64,000 nt of DNA from Thauera carbonicopians. Its GTDB lineage: Bacteria; Pseudomonadota; Gammaproteobacteria; Burkholderiales; Rhodocyclaceae. The notes under the pieces are model-generated. The model did no database searches, was not told the DNA's origin, and saw only the letters and a program-made list of their open reading frames with translations. A program made the translations under genes and the position numbers. Position 1 is the stretch's first letter, and the number at the start of each line of letters is the position of its first letter. Positions 26,052 to 37,004 of the stretch are shown here, in pieces. The DNA lies in the NCBI RefSeq assembly GCF_025699485.1, contig NZ_JANUXN010000009.1, positions 1-64,000 on the forward strand, read 5' to 3'.

Positions 26052-26862
26052 AACGCGCCGCGGCGCGACGCCGCCGCGCATCGAGCCGATGGCCGCCGAT
26101 GCGCCGCTAACGGGTTTTCGTACCCTGCTGTACAAGGAAGTGCTGCGCTTCTGGAAAGTGGCTTTCCAGACCGTCGCCGCACCGGTGCTCAACGCGCTGC
26201 TGTTCCTGCTGATCTTCTCGCATGTGCTCGACCGTCACGTCACCGTGTATGGCGACGTCGCCTATACCAGCTTCCTGGTGCCCGGCCTGGTGATGATGTC
26301 GGTGCTGCAGAACGCCTTCGCCAACAGCTCGTCCTCGCTGATCCAGAGCAAGATCACCGGCAACATCATCTTCGTGCTGCTGCCGCCGCTGTCCTATCGC
26401 GAGTTCTACGCCGCCTACGTCATCGCCGCGACGCTGCGCGGGCTGTTCGTCGGCTGTGGCGTGCTGCTGGTGGCGATGCCCTTCGTCGATCTGGATATCG
26501 CCAGCCCGCTGTGGGTGCTGGCGTTCGCCGTGATGGGCGGGGCGATCCTGGGCTCCTTCGGCGTCATCGCCGGCATCTGGGCCGACAAGTTCGACCAGCT
26601 CGCCGCTTTCCAGAACTTCCTGATCCTGCCGCTGACGATGCTGTCCGGCGTGTTCTACTCGATCCATTCGCTGCCGCGCTTCTGGCAGGATGTATCGCAT
26701 TTCAACCCGTTCTTCTTCATGATCGACGGGTTCCGTTATGGCTTCTTCGGCCAGTCGGACACTTCGCCCTGGCTGTCGCTTGCGGTGGTGTCCGGCTGTT
26801 TCGTATTGCTCGCGGCGCTGACCCTGGCCTTGCTCGGACGGGGCTACAAGCTGCGCTCCTAA
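26044..26862 (+). CDS. ABC-2 type transporter permease (YadH-like)
   Basis: Polytopic permease of 272 residues with about six transmembrane helices. It has the ABC-2 pattern: a cytoplasmic N-terminus, SFLVPGLVMMSVLQNAFAN in the middle, and LPLTMLSGVFYSIHSLPRFWQ followed by NPFFFMIDGFRYGFFG, strongly characteristic of YadH/NodJ-type exporters. The GTG start was chosen for its GGAGG nine bases upstream and its eight-base overlap with the ATPase gene. An ATG 15 codons later is an alternative. Confidence 0.88.
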   Translation: MPETRRGATPPRIEPMAADAPLTGFRTLLYKEVLRFWKVAFQTVAAPVLNALLFLLIFSHVLDRHVTVYGDVAYTSFLVPGLVMMSVLQNAFANSSSSLIQSKITGNIIFVLLPPLSYREFYAAYVIAATLRGLFVGCGVLLVAMPFVDLDIASPLWVLAFAVMGGAILGSFGVIAGIWADKFDQLAAFQNFLILPLTMLSGVFYSIHSLPRFWQDVSHFNPFFFMIDGFRYGFFGQSDTSPWLSLAVVSGCFVLLAALTLALLGRGYKLRS

Positions 26863-26872
26863 AGGATGAATC

Positions 26873-28388
<1,516 letters not shown>

Positions 28389-28485
28389 ACGGGCTGGCGC
28401 CTGCAGCGGCGATCAGATGCCGTCAGCGGAGTGCCCTGAGGCCACGGGGCCTGGGGAGCGCTCGGAGATCGCGTTCAAAGATCGC

Positions 28486-28893
28486 TCAGAGATCGAACTG
28501 ACCGTTCGCTTCGGGCTGCCAGGTCACTTCCAGCACCTTCAGGTGCAGTTCCTTGCCGTCCGGCGTGGTCCAGTCGATCGACTGGCCGGTGGCCAGCCCG
28601 AGCAGGGCGCTGCCGGCCGGCGAGAAGATCGACACCCGGCGCGCTTCGGCGTTGGCGTCCTTGGGGTAGGCCAGAGTCAGCTCGTATTCGCGGCCGGTGC
28701 CCTCTTCGAGGAAGCGGGCGCGGCTGTTCATCGTGATGACGTCGGCCGGCATCTCCTCGGGTTCGCGCACGTCGGCCCGTTCGAGCTCTTCGCGCAGGCC
28801 GTCGAGGTCGCTGCGGCTGCGGAAGGCGGGGAGGGTCAGCAGGCCCTCGAGGCGTTCGAGGTCGCTGCTGGATACGATGATTGGCGGCTTCAT
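28486..28893 (-). CDS. rnk: Regulator of nucleoside diphosphate kinase (Rnk), GreA/GreB C-terminal family
   Basis: RNA-polymerase secondary-channel-type protein of 135 residues: a short N-terminal coiled coil (about 10-45, LERLEGLLTLPAFRSRSDLD) and an FKBP-like GreA/GreB C-terminal domain with VSIFSPAGSALLGLATGQSIDW. Rnk proteins lack the long acidic-tipped coil of GreA, consistent with a regulatory rather than a transcript-cleavage role. The ATG with AGGA upstream was chosen. An in-frame ATG 18 codons upstream follows directly after a terminator-like hairpin and has no ribosome site. Confidence 0.85.
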   Translation of the reverse strand: MKPPIIVSSSDLERLEGLLTLPAFRSRSDLDGLREELERADVREPEEMPADVITMNSRARFLEEGTGREYELTLAYPKDANAEARRVSIFSPAGSALLGLATGQSIDWTTPDGKELHLKVLEVTWQPEANGQFDL

Positions 28894-28949
28894 GATGTCG
28901 TCCTGCGTGACGTCCTGCGCGGAAAACCTTGCGAACCGCGCGGACATGC

Positions 28950-28985
28950 AAAAGAAAAGGCCGAACTGCCGCTCGCAGTTCAGCC
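28950..28985 (-). terminator. Intrinsic terminator/attenuator-like hairpin in the rnk leader
   Basis: On the minus strand an 11-bp stem with one G-U pair (arms 28985-28975 and 28969-28959, five-base loop) is followed by TTTTCTTTT. It lies about 57 bases upstream of the rnk start, pointing toward rnk. Either rnk transcription is attenuated or a short minus-strand RNA ends here. Confidence 0.65.
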
Positions 28986-29045
28986 CATTGAGTCTGCCCT
29001 TGGGGCTACCCGTTTGGACGAAGGTTAACAGAAGCGGTGCCGGGT

Positions 29046-29051
29046 TACAAT
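29046..29051 (+). promoter_or_regulatory. Candidate -10 element of hisGD
   Basis: TACAAT 29 bases before the chosen hisG GTG. A weak TTAACA lies 15 bases upstream. It overlaps an upstream in-frame ATG, which is why the later GTG is preferred. Confidence 0.45.
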
Positions 29052-29079
29052 GTCGGCCCGTTCGACCAAGGTTTTTCAC

Positions 29080-29724
29080 GTGTCCAGCATCACGCTCGCC
29101 CTGTCCAAGGGGCGCATCTTCGAAGAGACGCTGCCGCTGCTCGCGGCCGCCGGCATCGTGCCGACCGACAACCCCGAATCCTCGCGCAAGCTCATCATCG
29201 GCACCAATCGGCCGGACGTGCGCCTGGTCATCGTGCGCGCCACCGACACGCCGACCTACGTGCAGTACGGTGCGGCCGACCTCGGCATCGCCGGCAAGGA
29301 CGTGCTGCTCGAACACGGTGGCGCCGGCCTGTACCAGCCGCTGGACCTCGACATCGCCCGCTGCCGCCTGTGCGTGGCGGTACAGAAGGGCTTCGATTAC
29401 GCTGCAGCCACCCGGCCCGGCGGGCGCATCCGCGTCGCCACCAAGTACATCAATGCCGCCAAGGCGCACTTCGCCGGCAAGGGCATGCACGTCGACCTGA
29501 TCAAGCTCTACGGTTCGATGGAGCTGGCGCCGCTGGTCGGGCTGGCCGATGCGATCGTCGACCTGGTGTCCACTGGCGGCACGCTGCGCGCCAACAACCT
29601 CGAAGAAGTCGAGGACATCATGCCGATCAGCTCGCGCCTGATCGTCAACCAGGCCTCGCTGAAGCTCAAGCGCGAACTTCTGCAGCCGGTGCTCGACGCC
29701 TTCGCCGGCGCGATCAAGTCCTGA
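29080..29724 (+). CDS. hisG: ATP phosphoribosyltransferase, short form
   Basis: Condenses ATP with PRPP in the first step of histidine synthesis. At 214 residues it is the short HisG form, which lacks the C-terminal regulatory domain and requires the HisZ subunit for activity. No hisZ gene lies in this window. Motifs include [18 protein letters not shown] at the start and the PRPP loop [14 protein letters not shown]. The GTG start was chosen from promoter position and the family's usual start. AAGG lies about nine bases upstream. Confidence 0.93.
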   Translation: MSSITLALSKGRIFEETLPLLAAAGIVPTDNPESSRKLIIGTNRPDVRLVIVRATDTPTYVQYGAADLGIAGKDVLLEHGGAGLYQPLDLDIARCRLCVAVQKGFDYAAATRPGGRIRVATKYINAAKAHFAGKGMHVDLIKLYGSMELAPLVGLADAIVDLVSTGGTLRANNLEEVEDIMPISSRLIVNQASLKLKRELLQPVLDAFAGAIKS

Positions 29725-29734
29725 GGAACCGATC

Positions 29735-31042
29735 ATGAGCCAGACGCCCATCCGCCGCCTCGACGTGCGCGAGCCCGAATTCCTGACCACGCTGGACGCC
29801 TTGCTGGCCTTCGAGGCCGAAGCCGACGAGCGCATCGACGGTGCGGTGACCGAGATCCTGCGTGCGGTGCGCAGCACCGGCGACGCCGCGGTGGTCGAAT
29901 ACACCCGCCGCTTCGACGGCCTCGAGGTGAATTCGATGGCGGCGCTGGAACTGCCGAAAGCCGAACTGCACGCCGCGCTCGATAGCCTGTCGTCGGCCCA
30001 GCGTGAAGCGCTGACGGTCGCTGCCGACCGCGTGCGCATCTACCACGAGCGCCAGAAAGGCGAATCCTGGGAGTTCGAAGAAGCCGACGGCACCCGCCTG
30101 GGGCAGAAGGTCACGCCGCTCGACCGCGTCGGCCTCTACGTGCCGGGCGGGCGGGCGTCCTACCCGAGCTCGGTGCTGATGAACGCGATTCCGGCCAAGG
30201 TCGCCGGCGTCGGCGAACTGATTATGGTGGTGCCGACGCCGCGCGGCGAGAAGAACCCGCTGGTGCTGGCCGCCGCCGCGATAACCGGCGTCGACCGGGT
30301 GTTCACCATCGGCGGCGCGCAAGCTGTGGCGGCACTGGCCTACGGTACACAGACCATCCCGCAGGTGGACAAGATCGTCGGCCCCGGCAACGCCTACGTC
30401 GCCGAAGCCAAGCGCCGGGTGTTCGGCACCGTCGGCATCGACATGGTGGCGGGGCCGTCCGAGGTGCTGATCATCGCCGACGGTTCCGGCCACGCCGACT
30501 GGGTGGCGATGGATCTGTTCGCGCAGGCCGAGCACGACGAACTGGCGCAGTCCATCCTGCTGTGCACCGATGCAGGTTTCATCGACGCGGTGCACGAGGC
30601 GATCGACCGCCTGCTGCCGACGATGCCGCGGCGTGAGACCATCGCCAAGTCGCTGGCCAATCGCGGCGCGCTGATCCGCGTCGACAGCATCGAGCAGGCC
30701 TGCGCGCTGGCCAACCGCATCGCGCCCGAGCACCTAGAGCTGTCGCTGGAGGATGCCGAAGCCTGGATCGACCACATCCGCCACGCCGGCGCGATTTTCG
30801 TCGGCCACTGGGCGGTGGAGGCGCTGGGCGACTACTGCGCCGGGCCGAACCACGTGCTGCCGACGATGCGCAGCGCGCGCTTCTCGTCGCCGCTGGGCAC
30901 CTACGATTTCCAGAAGCGCACCAGCATCGTCAACATTTCGCAGGCCGGTGCCCAGCACCTGGGCAGGGTGGCATCCATCCTGGCGCATGGCGAGGGCTTG
31001 CAGGCCCATGCACGCTCGGCGGAGATGCGCCTGAAGGTCTGA
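29735..31042 (+). CDS. hisD: Histidinol dehydrogenase
   Basis: Zinc enzyme making the last two oxidations, histidinol to histidine. It is 435 residues. Recognisable segments are the [19 protein letters not shown] loop, [33 protein letters not shown] and the late EHLEL with GPNHVLPT, which carry zinc and catalytic residues. It begins 10 bases after hisG, with GAGGAACC upstream of the ATG. It ends in a hairpin shared with the convergent hisC. Confidence 0.96.
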   Translation: MSQTPIRRLDVREPEFLTTLDALLAFEAEADERIDGAVTEILRAVRSTGDAAVVEYTRRFDGLEVNSMAALELPKAELHAALDSLSSAQREALTVAADRVRIYHERQKGESWEFEEADGTRLGQKVTPLDRVGLYVPGGRASYPSSVLMNAIPAKVAGVGELIMVVPTPRGEKNPLVLAAAAITGVDRVFTIGGAQAVAALAYGTQTIPQVDKIVGPGNAYVAEAKRRVFGTVGIDMVAGPSEVLIIADGSGHADWVAMDLFAQAEHDELAQSILLCTDAGFIDAVHEAIDRLLPTMPRRETIAKSLANRGALIRVDSIEQACALANRIAPEHLELSLEDAEAWIDHIRHAGAIFVGHWAVEALGDYCAGPNHVLPTMRSARFSSPLGTYDFQKRTSIVNISQAGAQHLGRVASILAHGEGLQAHARSAEMRLKV

Positions 31043-31048
31043 TGCTGT

Positions 31049-31077
31049 CCGCCACCATCCATGACCGATGATGGCGG
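31049..31077. terminator. Bidirectional hairpin between convergent hisD and hisC
   Basis: An 11-bp stem with one mismatch (CCGCCACCATC / GATGATGGCGG) and a seven-base loop fills the 44-bp gap between the two stops. No strong U-run. Confidence 0.55.
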
Positions 31078-31086
31078 TGCCATTTC

Positions 31087-32160
31087 TCAACGCCCGAGGA
31101 TTTCCTTCAGGGTTTCGACCAGGACGGCGCACTGCTCGTCCGTGCCCACCGTGATACGCAGGAATTGATCGATGCGCGGCGCCTTGAAGTGGCGCACGAT
31201 GATCGCGCGCTTGCGCAGTTCGGTCGCCAGTTCGGCGCCGTCGCGCTGCGGATGGCGGGCGAAGATGAAGTTCGCTGCCGAGGGCAGCACTTCGAAGCCC
31301 AAGGCCTGCATCTGGCCGACCAGGGTTTCGCGGGTCGCGATCACCTTGCGGCAGCTTTCCTGGAAGAACGCCTCGTCCTCGACCGAAGCTACCGCGCCGG
31401 CCAGCGCCAGGCGGTCGAGCGGATAGGAGTTGAAGCTGTTCTTGACCCGCTCCAGCCCCTCGACCAGCTCGGCGTGGCCGGCAGCGAAGCCGACGCGCAG
31501 GCCGGCGAGCGAGCGGCTCTTGGAGAAGGTGTGCACGACCAGCAGGTTGGGGTACTTGTCGACCAGCGTGATCGCGCTGTCGCCGCCGAAGTCGATGTAG
31601 GCCTCATCCACCAGCACCACGGCGTCCGGGTTGCCGGCGACGATGCGCTCGACCTCGGCGAGGCTCAGCAGGCGGCCGGTGGGGGCGTTGGGGTTGGGGA
31701 AGATGATCGCGCCGGGCTGCCCGCCGTTTTGCGGCAGGTAGTCGTCGACGCGGATAGAGAAGTCGTCGGCCAGCGGCACCGCGCGCTGCTCGATGCCGTA
31801 CAGGCCGCAATATACCGGGTAGAAGCTGTAGGTGATGTCCGGAAACCACAGCGGCTGGTCGTGCTTCAGCAGTGCCATGAAGGCGTGCGCCAGCACTTCG
31901 TCCGAGCCGTTGCCGACGAAGATCTGCGACGGCTGAAGGCCGTGGCGGCGGGCCAGCGCAGCCTTCAGCGTGTCGGCGTTCGGGTCCGGGTAGAGCCGCA
32001 GGCTGTCGTCGGTGGCGGCGCGGATCGCGGCAAGAGCCTTGGGCGAGGGGCCGTAGGGGTGTTCGTTGGTGTTGAGCTTGACCAGCTTGTCGAGCTTGGG
32101 CTGTTCGCCCGGAACGTAGGGGGTCAGGCCGTGGACGACGGCGCTCCAGAAGCGGCTCAT
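31087..32160 (-). CDS. hisC: Histidinol-phosphate aminotransferase
   Basis: PLP-dependent transaminase converting imidazole acetol phosphate to histidinol phosphate. It is 357 residues. HisC features: [17 protein letters not shown] near the N-terminus, [39 protein letters not shown] and the lysine loop [16 protein letters not shown] (Schiff-base Lys). The ATG gives the typical MSRFWS start. An upstream extension is unlikely. It is encoded opposite to all other his genes in the cluster. Confidence 0.95.
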   Translation of the reverse strand: MSRFWSAVVHGLTPYVPGEQPKLDKLVKLNTNEHPYGPSPKALAAIRAATDDSLRLYPDPNADTLKAALARRHGLQPSQIFVGNGSDEVLAHAFMALLKHDQPLWFPDITYSFYPVYCGLYGIEQRAVPLADDFSIRVDDYLPQNGGQPGAIIFPNPNAPTGRLLSLAEVERIVAGNPDAVVLVDEAYIDFGGDSAITLVDKYPNLLVVHTFSKSRSLAGLRVGFAAGHAELVEGLERVKNSFNSYPLDRLALAGAVASVEDEAFFQESCRKVIATRETLVGQMQALGFEVLPSAANFIFARHPQRDGAELATELRKRAIIVRHFKAPRIDQFLRITVGTDEQCAVLVETLKEILGR

Positions 32161-32290
32161 GTTCTGTCTGCTGTGCGGGGTTCGAAGGCGGGGGGAAACA
32201 TCTCGCACCGTGGCTGTCCACCTTGCGAGCTGCACGCTATTGCCGACCTGATGAGCGGTCATTCGAGGCGGCCATTTTGCCGGGCGATGT

Positions 32291-32296
32291 TATCAT
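32291..32296 (+). promoter_or_regulatory. Candidate -10 element of hisBHAFIE
   Basis: TATCAT 37 bases before the hisB ATG, in the gap between divergent hisC and hisB. No strong -35 box. Confidence 0.35.
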
Positions 32297-32332
32297 GGCC
32301 CGAACCTGCAACTCTTGAGCCTCACAGCAGCC

Positions 32333-32920
32333 ATGCGGCAAGCCGAAGTCACTCGCAACACCCTCGAAACGAAGATCTCCGTGCGCATCGACCTCGACGG
32401 CACGGGTAAGGGACAACTGGATACCGGCGTCCCCTTCTTCGATCACATGCTCGACCAGATCGTGCGCCACGGCCTGATCGACCTGGACATCCACTGTGAG
32501 GGCGATACCCACATCGACGACCACCACACGGTCGAGGACGTCGGCATCACGCTGGGTCAGGCCTTCGCCAAGGCCGTCGGCGACAAGAAGGGGCTGCGCC
32601 GCTACGGCCACGCCTACGTGCCGCTCGACGAGGCGCTGTCGCGCGTCGTGGTGGATTTCTCCGGCCGGCCCGGCCTGCATTACTTCGTGGATTACACCCG
32701 TGCCCGCATCGGCAACTTCGATGTCGACCTGGCGCGCGAGTTCTTCCAGGGTTTCGTCAATCACGCCGGCGTCACGCTGCACATCGACAACCTGCGCGGC
32801 GACAACGCCCACCACCAGTGCGAAACCGTGTTCAAGGCCTTCGCCCGCGCGCTGCGCATGGCGGCCGAGGTCGACGAGCGCGCGGCGGGGACGATTCCTT
32901 CCACCAAGGGCGCGCTCTGA
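32333..32920 (+). CDS. hisB: Imidazoleglycerol-phosphate dehydratase
   Basis: Mn-dependent dehydratase, sixth step of histidine synthesis. It is 195 residues, so monofunctional (no N-terminal phosphatase domain as in E. coli HisB). The metal-binding motifs are [13 protein letters not shown] and [24 protein letters not shown] is also diagnostic. The ATG giving [10 protein letters not shown] was chosen. An in-frame TTG six codons earlier is less likely. Confidence 0.95.
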   Translation: MRQAEVTRNTLETKISVRIDLDGTGKGQLDTGVPFFDHMLDQIVRHGLIDLDIHCEGDTHIDDHHTVEDVGITLGQAFAKAVGDKKGLRRYGHAYVPLDEALSRVVVDFSGRPGLHYFVDYTRARIGNFDVDLAREFFQGFVNHAGVTLHIDNLRGDNAHHQCETVFKAFARALRMAAEVDERAAGTIPSTKGAL

Positions 32921-32981
32921 GCCAGAACCTTCCGCGGCCGTGCGCAACGGCCGCCATCCTGTACGAAAGCGAGTCAAGCCG

Positions 32982-33620
32982 ATGACCACCGTGGCCATCA
33001 TCGATTACGGCATGGGCAATCTGCGCTCGGTCGCCAAGGCGATCGAGCACGTGGCACCCGGCCATGAAGTCTTCGTCACCTCCGATCCCGCGCGCGTCGC
33101 GGCCGCCGAGCGGGTCGTCTTTCCGGGTCAGGGGGCGATGCCCGACTGCATGCGCGAACTGGACGGCCGCGGTCTGCGCCAGGCGGTGCTGGATGCGGCG
33201 GCGAGCAAGCCTTTCCTGGGAATCTGCATCGGCCAGCAGATGCTGTTCGAGCACAGCGCCGAAGGCGACGTGCCCGGTCTCGGCATCCTGCGGGGCGAAG
33301 TGATGCGCTTTCCCGAATCCGCGATGCTGGCAGCGGACGGCAGCCGCCTGAAGGTGCCGCACATGGGCTGGAACGAAGTGTGGCAGCGCGGCCCGCATCC
33401 GATGTGGGACGGCATCCCGGACGGCGAGCGCTTCTACTTCGTGCACAGCTACTTCGTCGTGCCGGCCGAAGAGGCGCTGACCGCGGCGGACACCGACTAC
33501 GGGGTTCGCTTTACCAGTGCGGTAGCGCGGGATAATATCTTCGCGGCCCAGTTCCACCCCGAGAAAAGCGCTGCGGCCGGCTTGCGCCTGCTGGCGAACT
33601 TCATCCGCTGGCAGCCCTGA
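32982..33620 (+). CDS. hisH: Imidazole glycerol phosphate synthase, glutaminase subunit
   Basis: Class I glutamine amidotransferase supplying ammonia to HisF. It is 212 residues. The nucleophile is in [12 protein letters not shown], and the His-Glu pair in AAQFHPEKS. The N-terminal [17 protein letters not shown] is typical. It lies 61 bases after hisB on the same strand and is followed by hisA. Confidence 0.95.
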   Translation: MTTVAIIDYGMGNLRSVAKAIEHVAPGHEVFVTSDPARVAAAERVVFPGQGAMPDCMRELDGRGLRQAVLDAAASKPFLGICIGQQMLFEHSAEGDVPGLGILRGEVMRFPESAMLAADGSRLKVPHMGWNEVWQRGPHPMWDGIPDGERFYFVHSYFVVPAEEALTAADTDYGVRFTSAVARDNIFAAQFHPEKSAAAGLRLLANFIRWQP

Positions 33621-33671
33621 GCACCGGCCCAGACTGCCTTTTTCCATCGTCCCATCCATTCCAGAACCGGT

Positions 33672-34421
33672 ATGCTGCTCATTCCCGCCATCGACCTCAA
33701 GGACGGTCACTGTGTTCGCCTGAAGCAGGGCGAAATGGACGACGCCACGGTGTTTTCCGAAGATCCCGGTGCCATGGCCCGCCACTGGCTCGACGCCGGC
33801 GCCCGCCGCCTGCACCTGGTCGACCTCAACGGCGCCTTTGCCGGCAAGCCGAAGAACGGCGCCGCGATCCGCGCGATCACCGACGAAGTCGGCGAGGACA
33901 TCCCGGTGCAGCTCGGCGGCGGCATCCGCGACCTCGACACCATCGAGCATTACCTCGACAACGGCATCAGCTACGTCATCATCGGCACCGCGGCGGTGAA
34001 GAACCCCGGTTTCCTGCACGATGCCTGCGGCGCCTTCCCCGGCCACATCATCGTCGGCCTGGATGCCAAGGACGGCAAGGTGGCGGTGGACGGCTGGTCC
34101 AAGCTGACCGGGCACGACGTCGTCGATCTGGCGAAGAAGTTCGAGGACTACGGCGTCGAAGGCGTGATCTACACCGACATCGGCCGCGACGGCATGCTGT
34201 CCGGCGTCAATATCGAAGCCACCGTGCGGCTGGCGCAGGCGCTGCGCATTCCCGTCATCGCCAGCGGCGGCATCACCGACCTGCGCGACATCGACGCACT
34301 GTGCGCGGTCGAGGACGAAGGCATCATGGGCGCGATCACCGGCCGGGCGATCTACGAAGGCACGCTCGACTTCGCCGCCGCCCAGGCCCGTGCCGACGAA
34401 CTGCGCGGTACCACCGAATGA
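33672..34421 (+). CDS. hisA: Phosphoribosylformimino-5-aminoimidazole carboxamide ribotide isomerase
   Basis: TIM-barrel isomerase, fourth step of the pathway. It is 249 residues. It begins [17 protein letters not shown] with the catalytic Asp, and has the phosphate-binding loops [15 protein letters not shown] and [12 protein letters not shown]. The C-terminal [15 protein letters not shown] is characteristic and separates it from the paralogous hisF. It is 22 bases from hisF. Confidence 0.96.
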   Translation: MLLIPAIDLKDGHCVRLKQGEMDDATVFSEDPGAMARHWLDAGARRLHLVDLNGAFAGKPKNGAAIRAITDEVGEDIPVQLGGGIRDLDTIEHYLDNGISYVIIGTAAVKNPGFLHDACGAFPGHIIVGLDAKDGKVAVDGWSKLTGHDVVDLAKKFEDYGVEGVIYTDIGRDGMLSGVNIEATVRLAQALRIPVIASGGITDLRDIDALCAVEDEGIMGAITGRAIYEGTLDFAAAQARADELRGTTE

Positions 34422-34443
34422 CTTTCTCCGCCGAGTACCGCTG

Positions 34444-35202
34444 ATGCTGGCCAAGCGCATCATCCCCTGTCTGGACGTGAGCGCCGGACGCGTGGTCAAG
34501 GGCGTCAATTTCGTCGAACTGCGCGATGCCGGCGATCCGGTCGAGGTCGCCCGCCGCTACGACGAGCAGGGCGCCGACGAACTGACCTTTCTCGACATCA
34601 CCGCGAGTTCCGACGACCGCGACATCATCCTGCACGTCGTCGAGCATGTCGCCGAGCAGGTCTTCATCCCGCTGACCGTCGGCGGCGGCGTGCGCGCGGT
34701 CGAGGATGTGCGCCGCCTGCTCAATGCCGGCGCCGACAAGGTCAGCATGAACACTGCGGCGGTGAATAACCCGCAACTGGTGCACGACGCGTCGAGCAAG
34801 GTCGGCAGCCAGTGCATCGTGGTGGCGATCGACGCCAAGCAGACCGCGCCGGGCAAGTGGGAAGTCTTCACCCACGGCGGGCGCCGCAACACCGGGCTGG
34901 ACGCCATCGAGTGGGCGCGCAGGATCGAAGCGCTGGGTGCGGGCGAGATCCTGTTGACCAGCATGGACCGCGACGGCACCAAGAGCGGCTTCGACCTGGC
35001 GCTGACGCGCGCGGTGTCGGACGCGGTGCGCATCCCGGTGATCGCCAGCGGCGGCGTCGGCACGCTCGATCACCTGGCCGACGGCGTCTCCGAAGGCCGC
35101 GCCGATGCGGTGCTGGCGGCGAGCATCTTCCATTTCGGCGAACACACAGTGCGCGAAGCCAAGGAGCTGATGCGCGCACGCGGGATCGAGGTGAGACTGT
35201 GA
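34444..35202 (+). CDS. hisF: Imidazole glycerol phosphate synthase, cyclase subunit
   Basis: TIM-barrel synthase that uses HisH-derived ammonia to form imidazole glycerol phosphate and AICAR. It is 252 residues. Catalytic aspartates are in [15 protein letters not shown] and [15 protein letters not shown]. Further markers are [20 protein letters not shown] and [13 protein letters not shown]. The start giving MLAKRIIPC matches the family. Its TGA overlaps the hisI GTG by four bases. Confidence 0.96.
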   Translation: MLAKRIIPCLDVSAGRVVKGVNFVELRDAGDPVEVARRYDEQGADELTFLDITASSDDRDIILHVVEHVAEQVFIPLTVGGGVRAVEDVRRLLNAGADKVSMNTAAVNNPQLVHDASSKVGSQCIVVAIDAKQTAPGKWEVFTHGGRRNTGLDAIEWARRIEALGAGEILLTSMDRDGTKSGFDLALTRAVSDAVRIPVIASGGVGTLDHLADGVSEGRADAVLAASIFHFGEHTVREAKELMRARGIEVRL

Positions 35203-35594
35203 GCGCGAATGCGGCCTGGCTGGACGAGATCGAGTGGGACGACAACGGCCTGGTGCCGGTGATCGCGCAGGAAGCGTCCAGCGGCGACGTGCTGATGTTC
35301 GCCTGGATGAACCGCGACGCGCTGCAGCGCACGGCGGAAACCGGCGAAGCCATCTACTGGTCACGTTCGCGGCGCAAACTGTGGCACAAGGGCGAGGAGT
35401 CCGGCCATGTGCAGAAGGTGCTCGACATCCGCATCGACTGCGACAACGACGTCGTGCTGCTGAAGATCGAGCAGGTCGGCGGCATCGCCTGCCACACCGG
35501 ACGCCACAGCTGCTTCTTCCAGAAATATTTTGCCGACGGCCGCTGGGAAGCCGTCGAACCGGTTTTGAAAGACCCGAAGGAGATCTACAAGTGA
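35199..35594 (+). CDS. hisI: Phosphoribosyl-AMP cyclohydrolase
   Basis: Zinc enzyme opening the adenine ring of phosphoribosyl-AMP. It is 131 residues and a stand-alone HisI, with the HisE activity on the next gene. Motifs: [40 protein letters not shown], and the metal-binding [11 protein letters not shown] with [11 protein letters not shown] cysteines. GTG start overlapping the hisF stop. Confidence 0.95.
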   Translation: MSANAAWLDEIEWDDNGLVPVIAQEASSGDVLMFAWMNRDALQRTAETGEAIYWSRSRRKLWHKGEESGHVQKVLDIRIDCDNDVVLLKIEQVGGIACHTGRHSCFFQKYFADGRWEAVEPVLKDPKEIYK

Positions 35595-35917
35595 TCGATA
35601 TCGAAGTGCTGCGCCGTGTTTCCGATACCCTGGTCGCGCGCAAGAAGGCGGACCCCGACGCCTCCTACGTCTCCAGCCTGTACGCCAAGGGCACGGACGA
35701 GATCTGCAAGAAGGTCGCCGAGGAGGCTGCCGAGACCATCATGGCGGCCAAGGACCAGGACAGGCTGCACCTGGTGTGGGAAGTCACCGACCTGTGGTTC
35801 CACTCGCTGGTGCTGCTGGCCCACCACGGCCTGTCGGTCGAGGACGTGCTGGCCGAGTTCCGCCGCCGCGAAGGCGTGTCGGGCATCGACGAGAAGAAGT
35901 CGCGGACGGCGCAATGA
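35591..35917 (+). CDS. hisE: Phosphoribosyl-ATP pyrophosphatase
   Basis: MazG-like all-helical hydrolase converting phosphoribosyl-ATP to phosphoribosyl-AMP. It is 108 residues. The catalytic acidic motif is visible in [15 protein letters not shown] (EExxE) and the following [14 protein letters not shown]. The GTG start overlaps the hisI stop and its TGA overlaps the hinT ATG, so four genes here are translationally chained. Confidence 0.94.
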   Translation: MIDIEVLRRVSDTLVARKKADPDASYVSSLYAKGTDEICKKVAEEAAETIMAAKDQDRLHLVWEVTDLWFHSLVLLAHHGLSVEDVLAEFRRREGVSGIDEKKSRTAQ

Positions 35918-36261
35918 GCGAGTGCATCTTCTGTCGCATCGCCCGCGGCGAGATTCCGTCGAAGAAGGTCTATGAGGACGAGCACGTCTTCGCCTTCCAC
36001 GACATCAATCCCGCAGCGCCGGTGCATGTGCTGGTGATCCCCAAGGTCCACGTCGATTCGATGGCGCAGCTCGGTGAGGAACACGAGGTGGCGATGGGGC
36101 GTCTGATGGTTGCGGCGGGGCGCATTGCGCGCGAGCAGGGCTGCACCGACGGTTTCCGGACCATCGTCAACACCGGAAGGGTGGGACTGCAGGAGGTGTA
36201 TCATCTGCACCTTCATATTCTGGGTGGCCCCAATCCCCTGCCGCCCATGTTGAAGCATTGA
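35914..36261 (+). CDS. hinT: HIT-family purine nucleoside phosphoramidase (HinT)
   Basis: Histidine-triad hydrolase acting on AMP-N-linked and phosphoramidate substrates. It is 115 residues. The triad is HLHLHILGG near the C-terminus. The N-terminal [20 protein letters not shown] and [18 protein letters not shown] are classic HinT. It follows hisE with a four-base overlap and precedes tatA by 10 bases, a linkage common in betaproteobacteria. Confidence 0.94.
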   Translation: MSECIFCRIARGEIPSKKVYEDEHVFAFHDINPAAPVHVLVIPKVHVDSMAQLGEEHEVAMGRLMVAAGRIAREQGCTDGFRTIVNTGRVGLQEVYHLHLHILGGPNPLPPMLKH

Positions 36262-36271
36262 GGAGAGCGGT

Positions 36272-36499
36272 ATGGGTTCATTGAGCATCTGGCACTGGCT
36301 GATCGTGCTGGTCATCGTCCTGCTGGTGTTCGGGACGAAGAAGCTGCGCAACATCGGCTCGGACCTGGGCGGCGCGGTCAAGGGCTTCAAGGAAGGCATG
36401 AAGGAAGGTGATACCGACGCCGCCGCGCAGCAGAAGATCGCCGAAGGGCAGACGATCGAAGGCGAGGCGCGGGAAAAGGTCGACAAGTCCGCTTCCTGA
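36272..36499 (+). CDS. tatA: Sec-independent protein translocase subunit TatA
   Basis: Small membrane protein that oligomerises to form the Tat translocation pore for folded proteins. It is 75 residues. Its N-terminal helix [16 protein letters not shown] is followed by the hinge [20 protein letters not shown] and an acidic/basic tail. GAGGAGAGCGG precedes the ATG. An intrinsic terminator directly follows, before tatB, which may help keep TatA in excess. Confidence 0.94.
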   Translation: MGSLSIWHWLIVLVIVLLVFGTKKLRNIGSDLGGAVKGFKEGMKEGDTDAAAQQKIAEGQTIEGEAREKVDKSAS

Positions 36500-36518
36500 G
36501 CCTTGCGTCTGGATGGAG

Positions 36519-36550
36519 GGGGCGCCCATCAGGGAGCGCCCCTTTGTTTT
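36519..36550 (+). terminator. Intrinsic terminator between tatA and tatB
   Basis: GGGGCGC pairs with GCGCCCC (36519-36525 and 36536-36542) around a ten-base loop and is followed by TTTGTTTT. A second small hairpin (36556-36574, 7-bp stem) lies just before tatB. Confidence 0.75.
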
Positions 36551-36590
36551 CGTGCGGCACATGCATGATGTGCCTCCATAGCGGCGAAAC

Positions 36591-37004
36591 ATGTTCGATT
36601 TCGGCTTTTCTGAACTCGTTGTGATCGGGGTGGTGCTCCTGATCGTGGTCGGCCCCGAGCGCCTGCCCAAGGTCGCGCGTACGGCCGGGCACCTGCTGGG
36701 ACGGCTGCAGCGCTACGTGTCGGACGTCAAGTCCGACATCCAGCGCGAGATGCAGCTCGAGGAACTGAAGAAGCTGCAGGAGCAGGTCAAGCAGCAGGCG
36801 CAGGAGCTTGAGAGTTCGGTGCGCACTGGCGTCGCCGGCGTCGAGAACCAGATCGGCAGCACGGTCGACGAACTGCGCTCCACGCTGCCGGATGCGGCGG
36901 CCCTGGATCCTTCGACCGACTCTGCTGCGGCAACGGAAAAGCAGCTCGATCTCGGGCTCGATGCCAAACCGCAGGCCAGTACGGCGGACAAGACCCAGGC
37001 ATGA
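36591..37004 (+). CDS. tatB: Sec-independent protein translocase subunit TatB
   Basis: Membrane protein that with TatC forms the receptor for twin-arginine signal peptides. It is 137 residues. The N-terminal MFDFGFSELVVIGVVLLIVV helix, with the family's conserved Glu, is followed by GPERLPKVARTAGHLLGRLQRYV and a long amphipathic, coiled-coil-like tail rich in Gln/Glu. Its stop overlaps the tatC start (ATGA). Confidence 0.93.
   Translation: MFDFGFSELVVIGVVLLIVVGPERLPKVARTAGHLLGRLQRYVSDVKSDIQREMQLEELKKLQEQVKQQAQELESSVRTGVAGVENQIGSTVDELRSTLPDAAALDPSTDSAAATEKQLDLGLDAKPQASTADKTQA

Noticed and set aside
28458-28495. Direct repeat of GCTCnGAGATCG near the rnk 3' end
   Set aside because: Only two short imperfect copies, partly inside the rnk coding end; not strong enough to call a repeat element.
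28417-29028. 203-codon plus-strand frame opposite rnk
   Set aside because: Antisense shadow of rnk with no family features.
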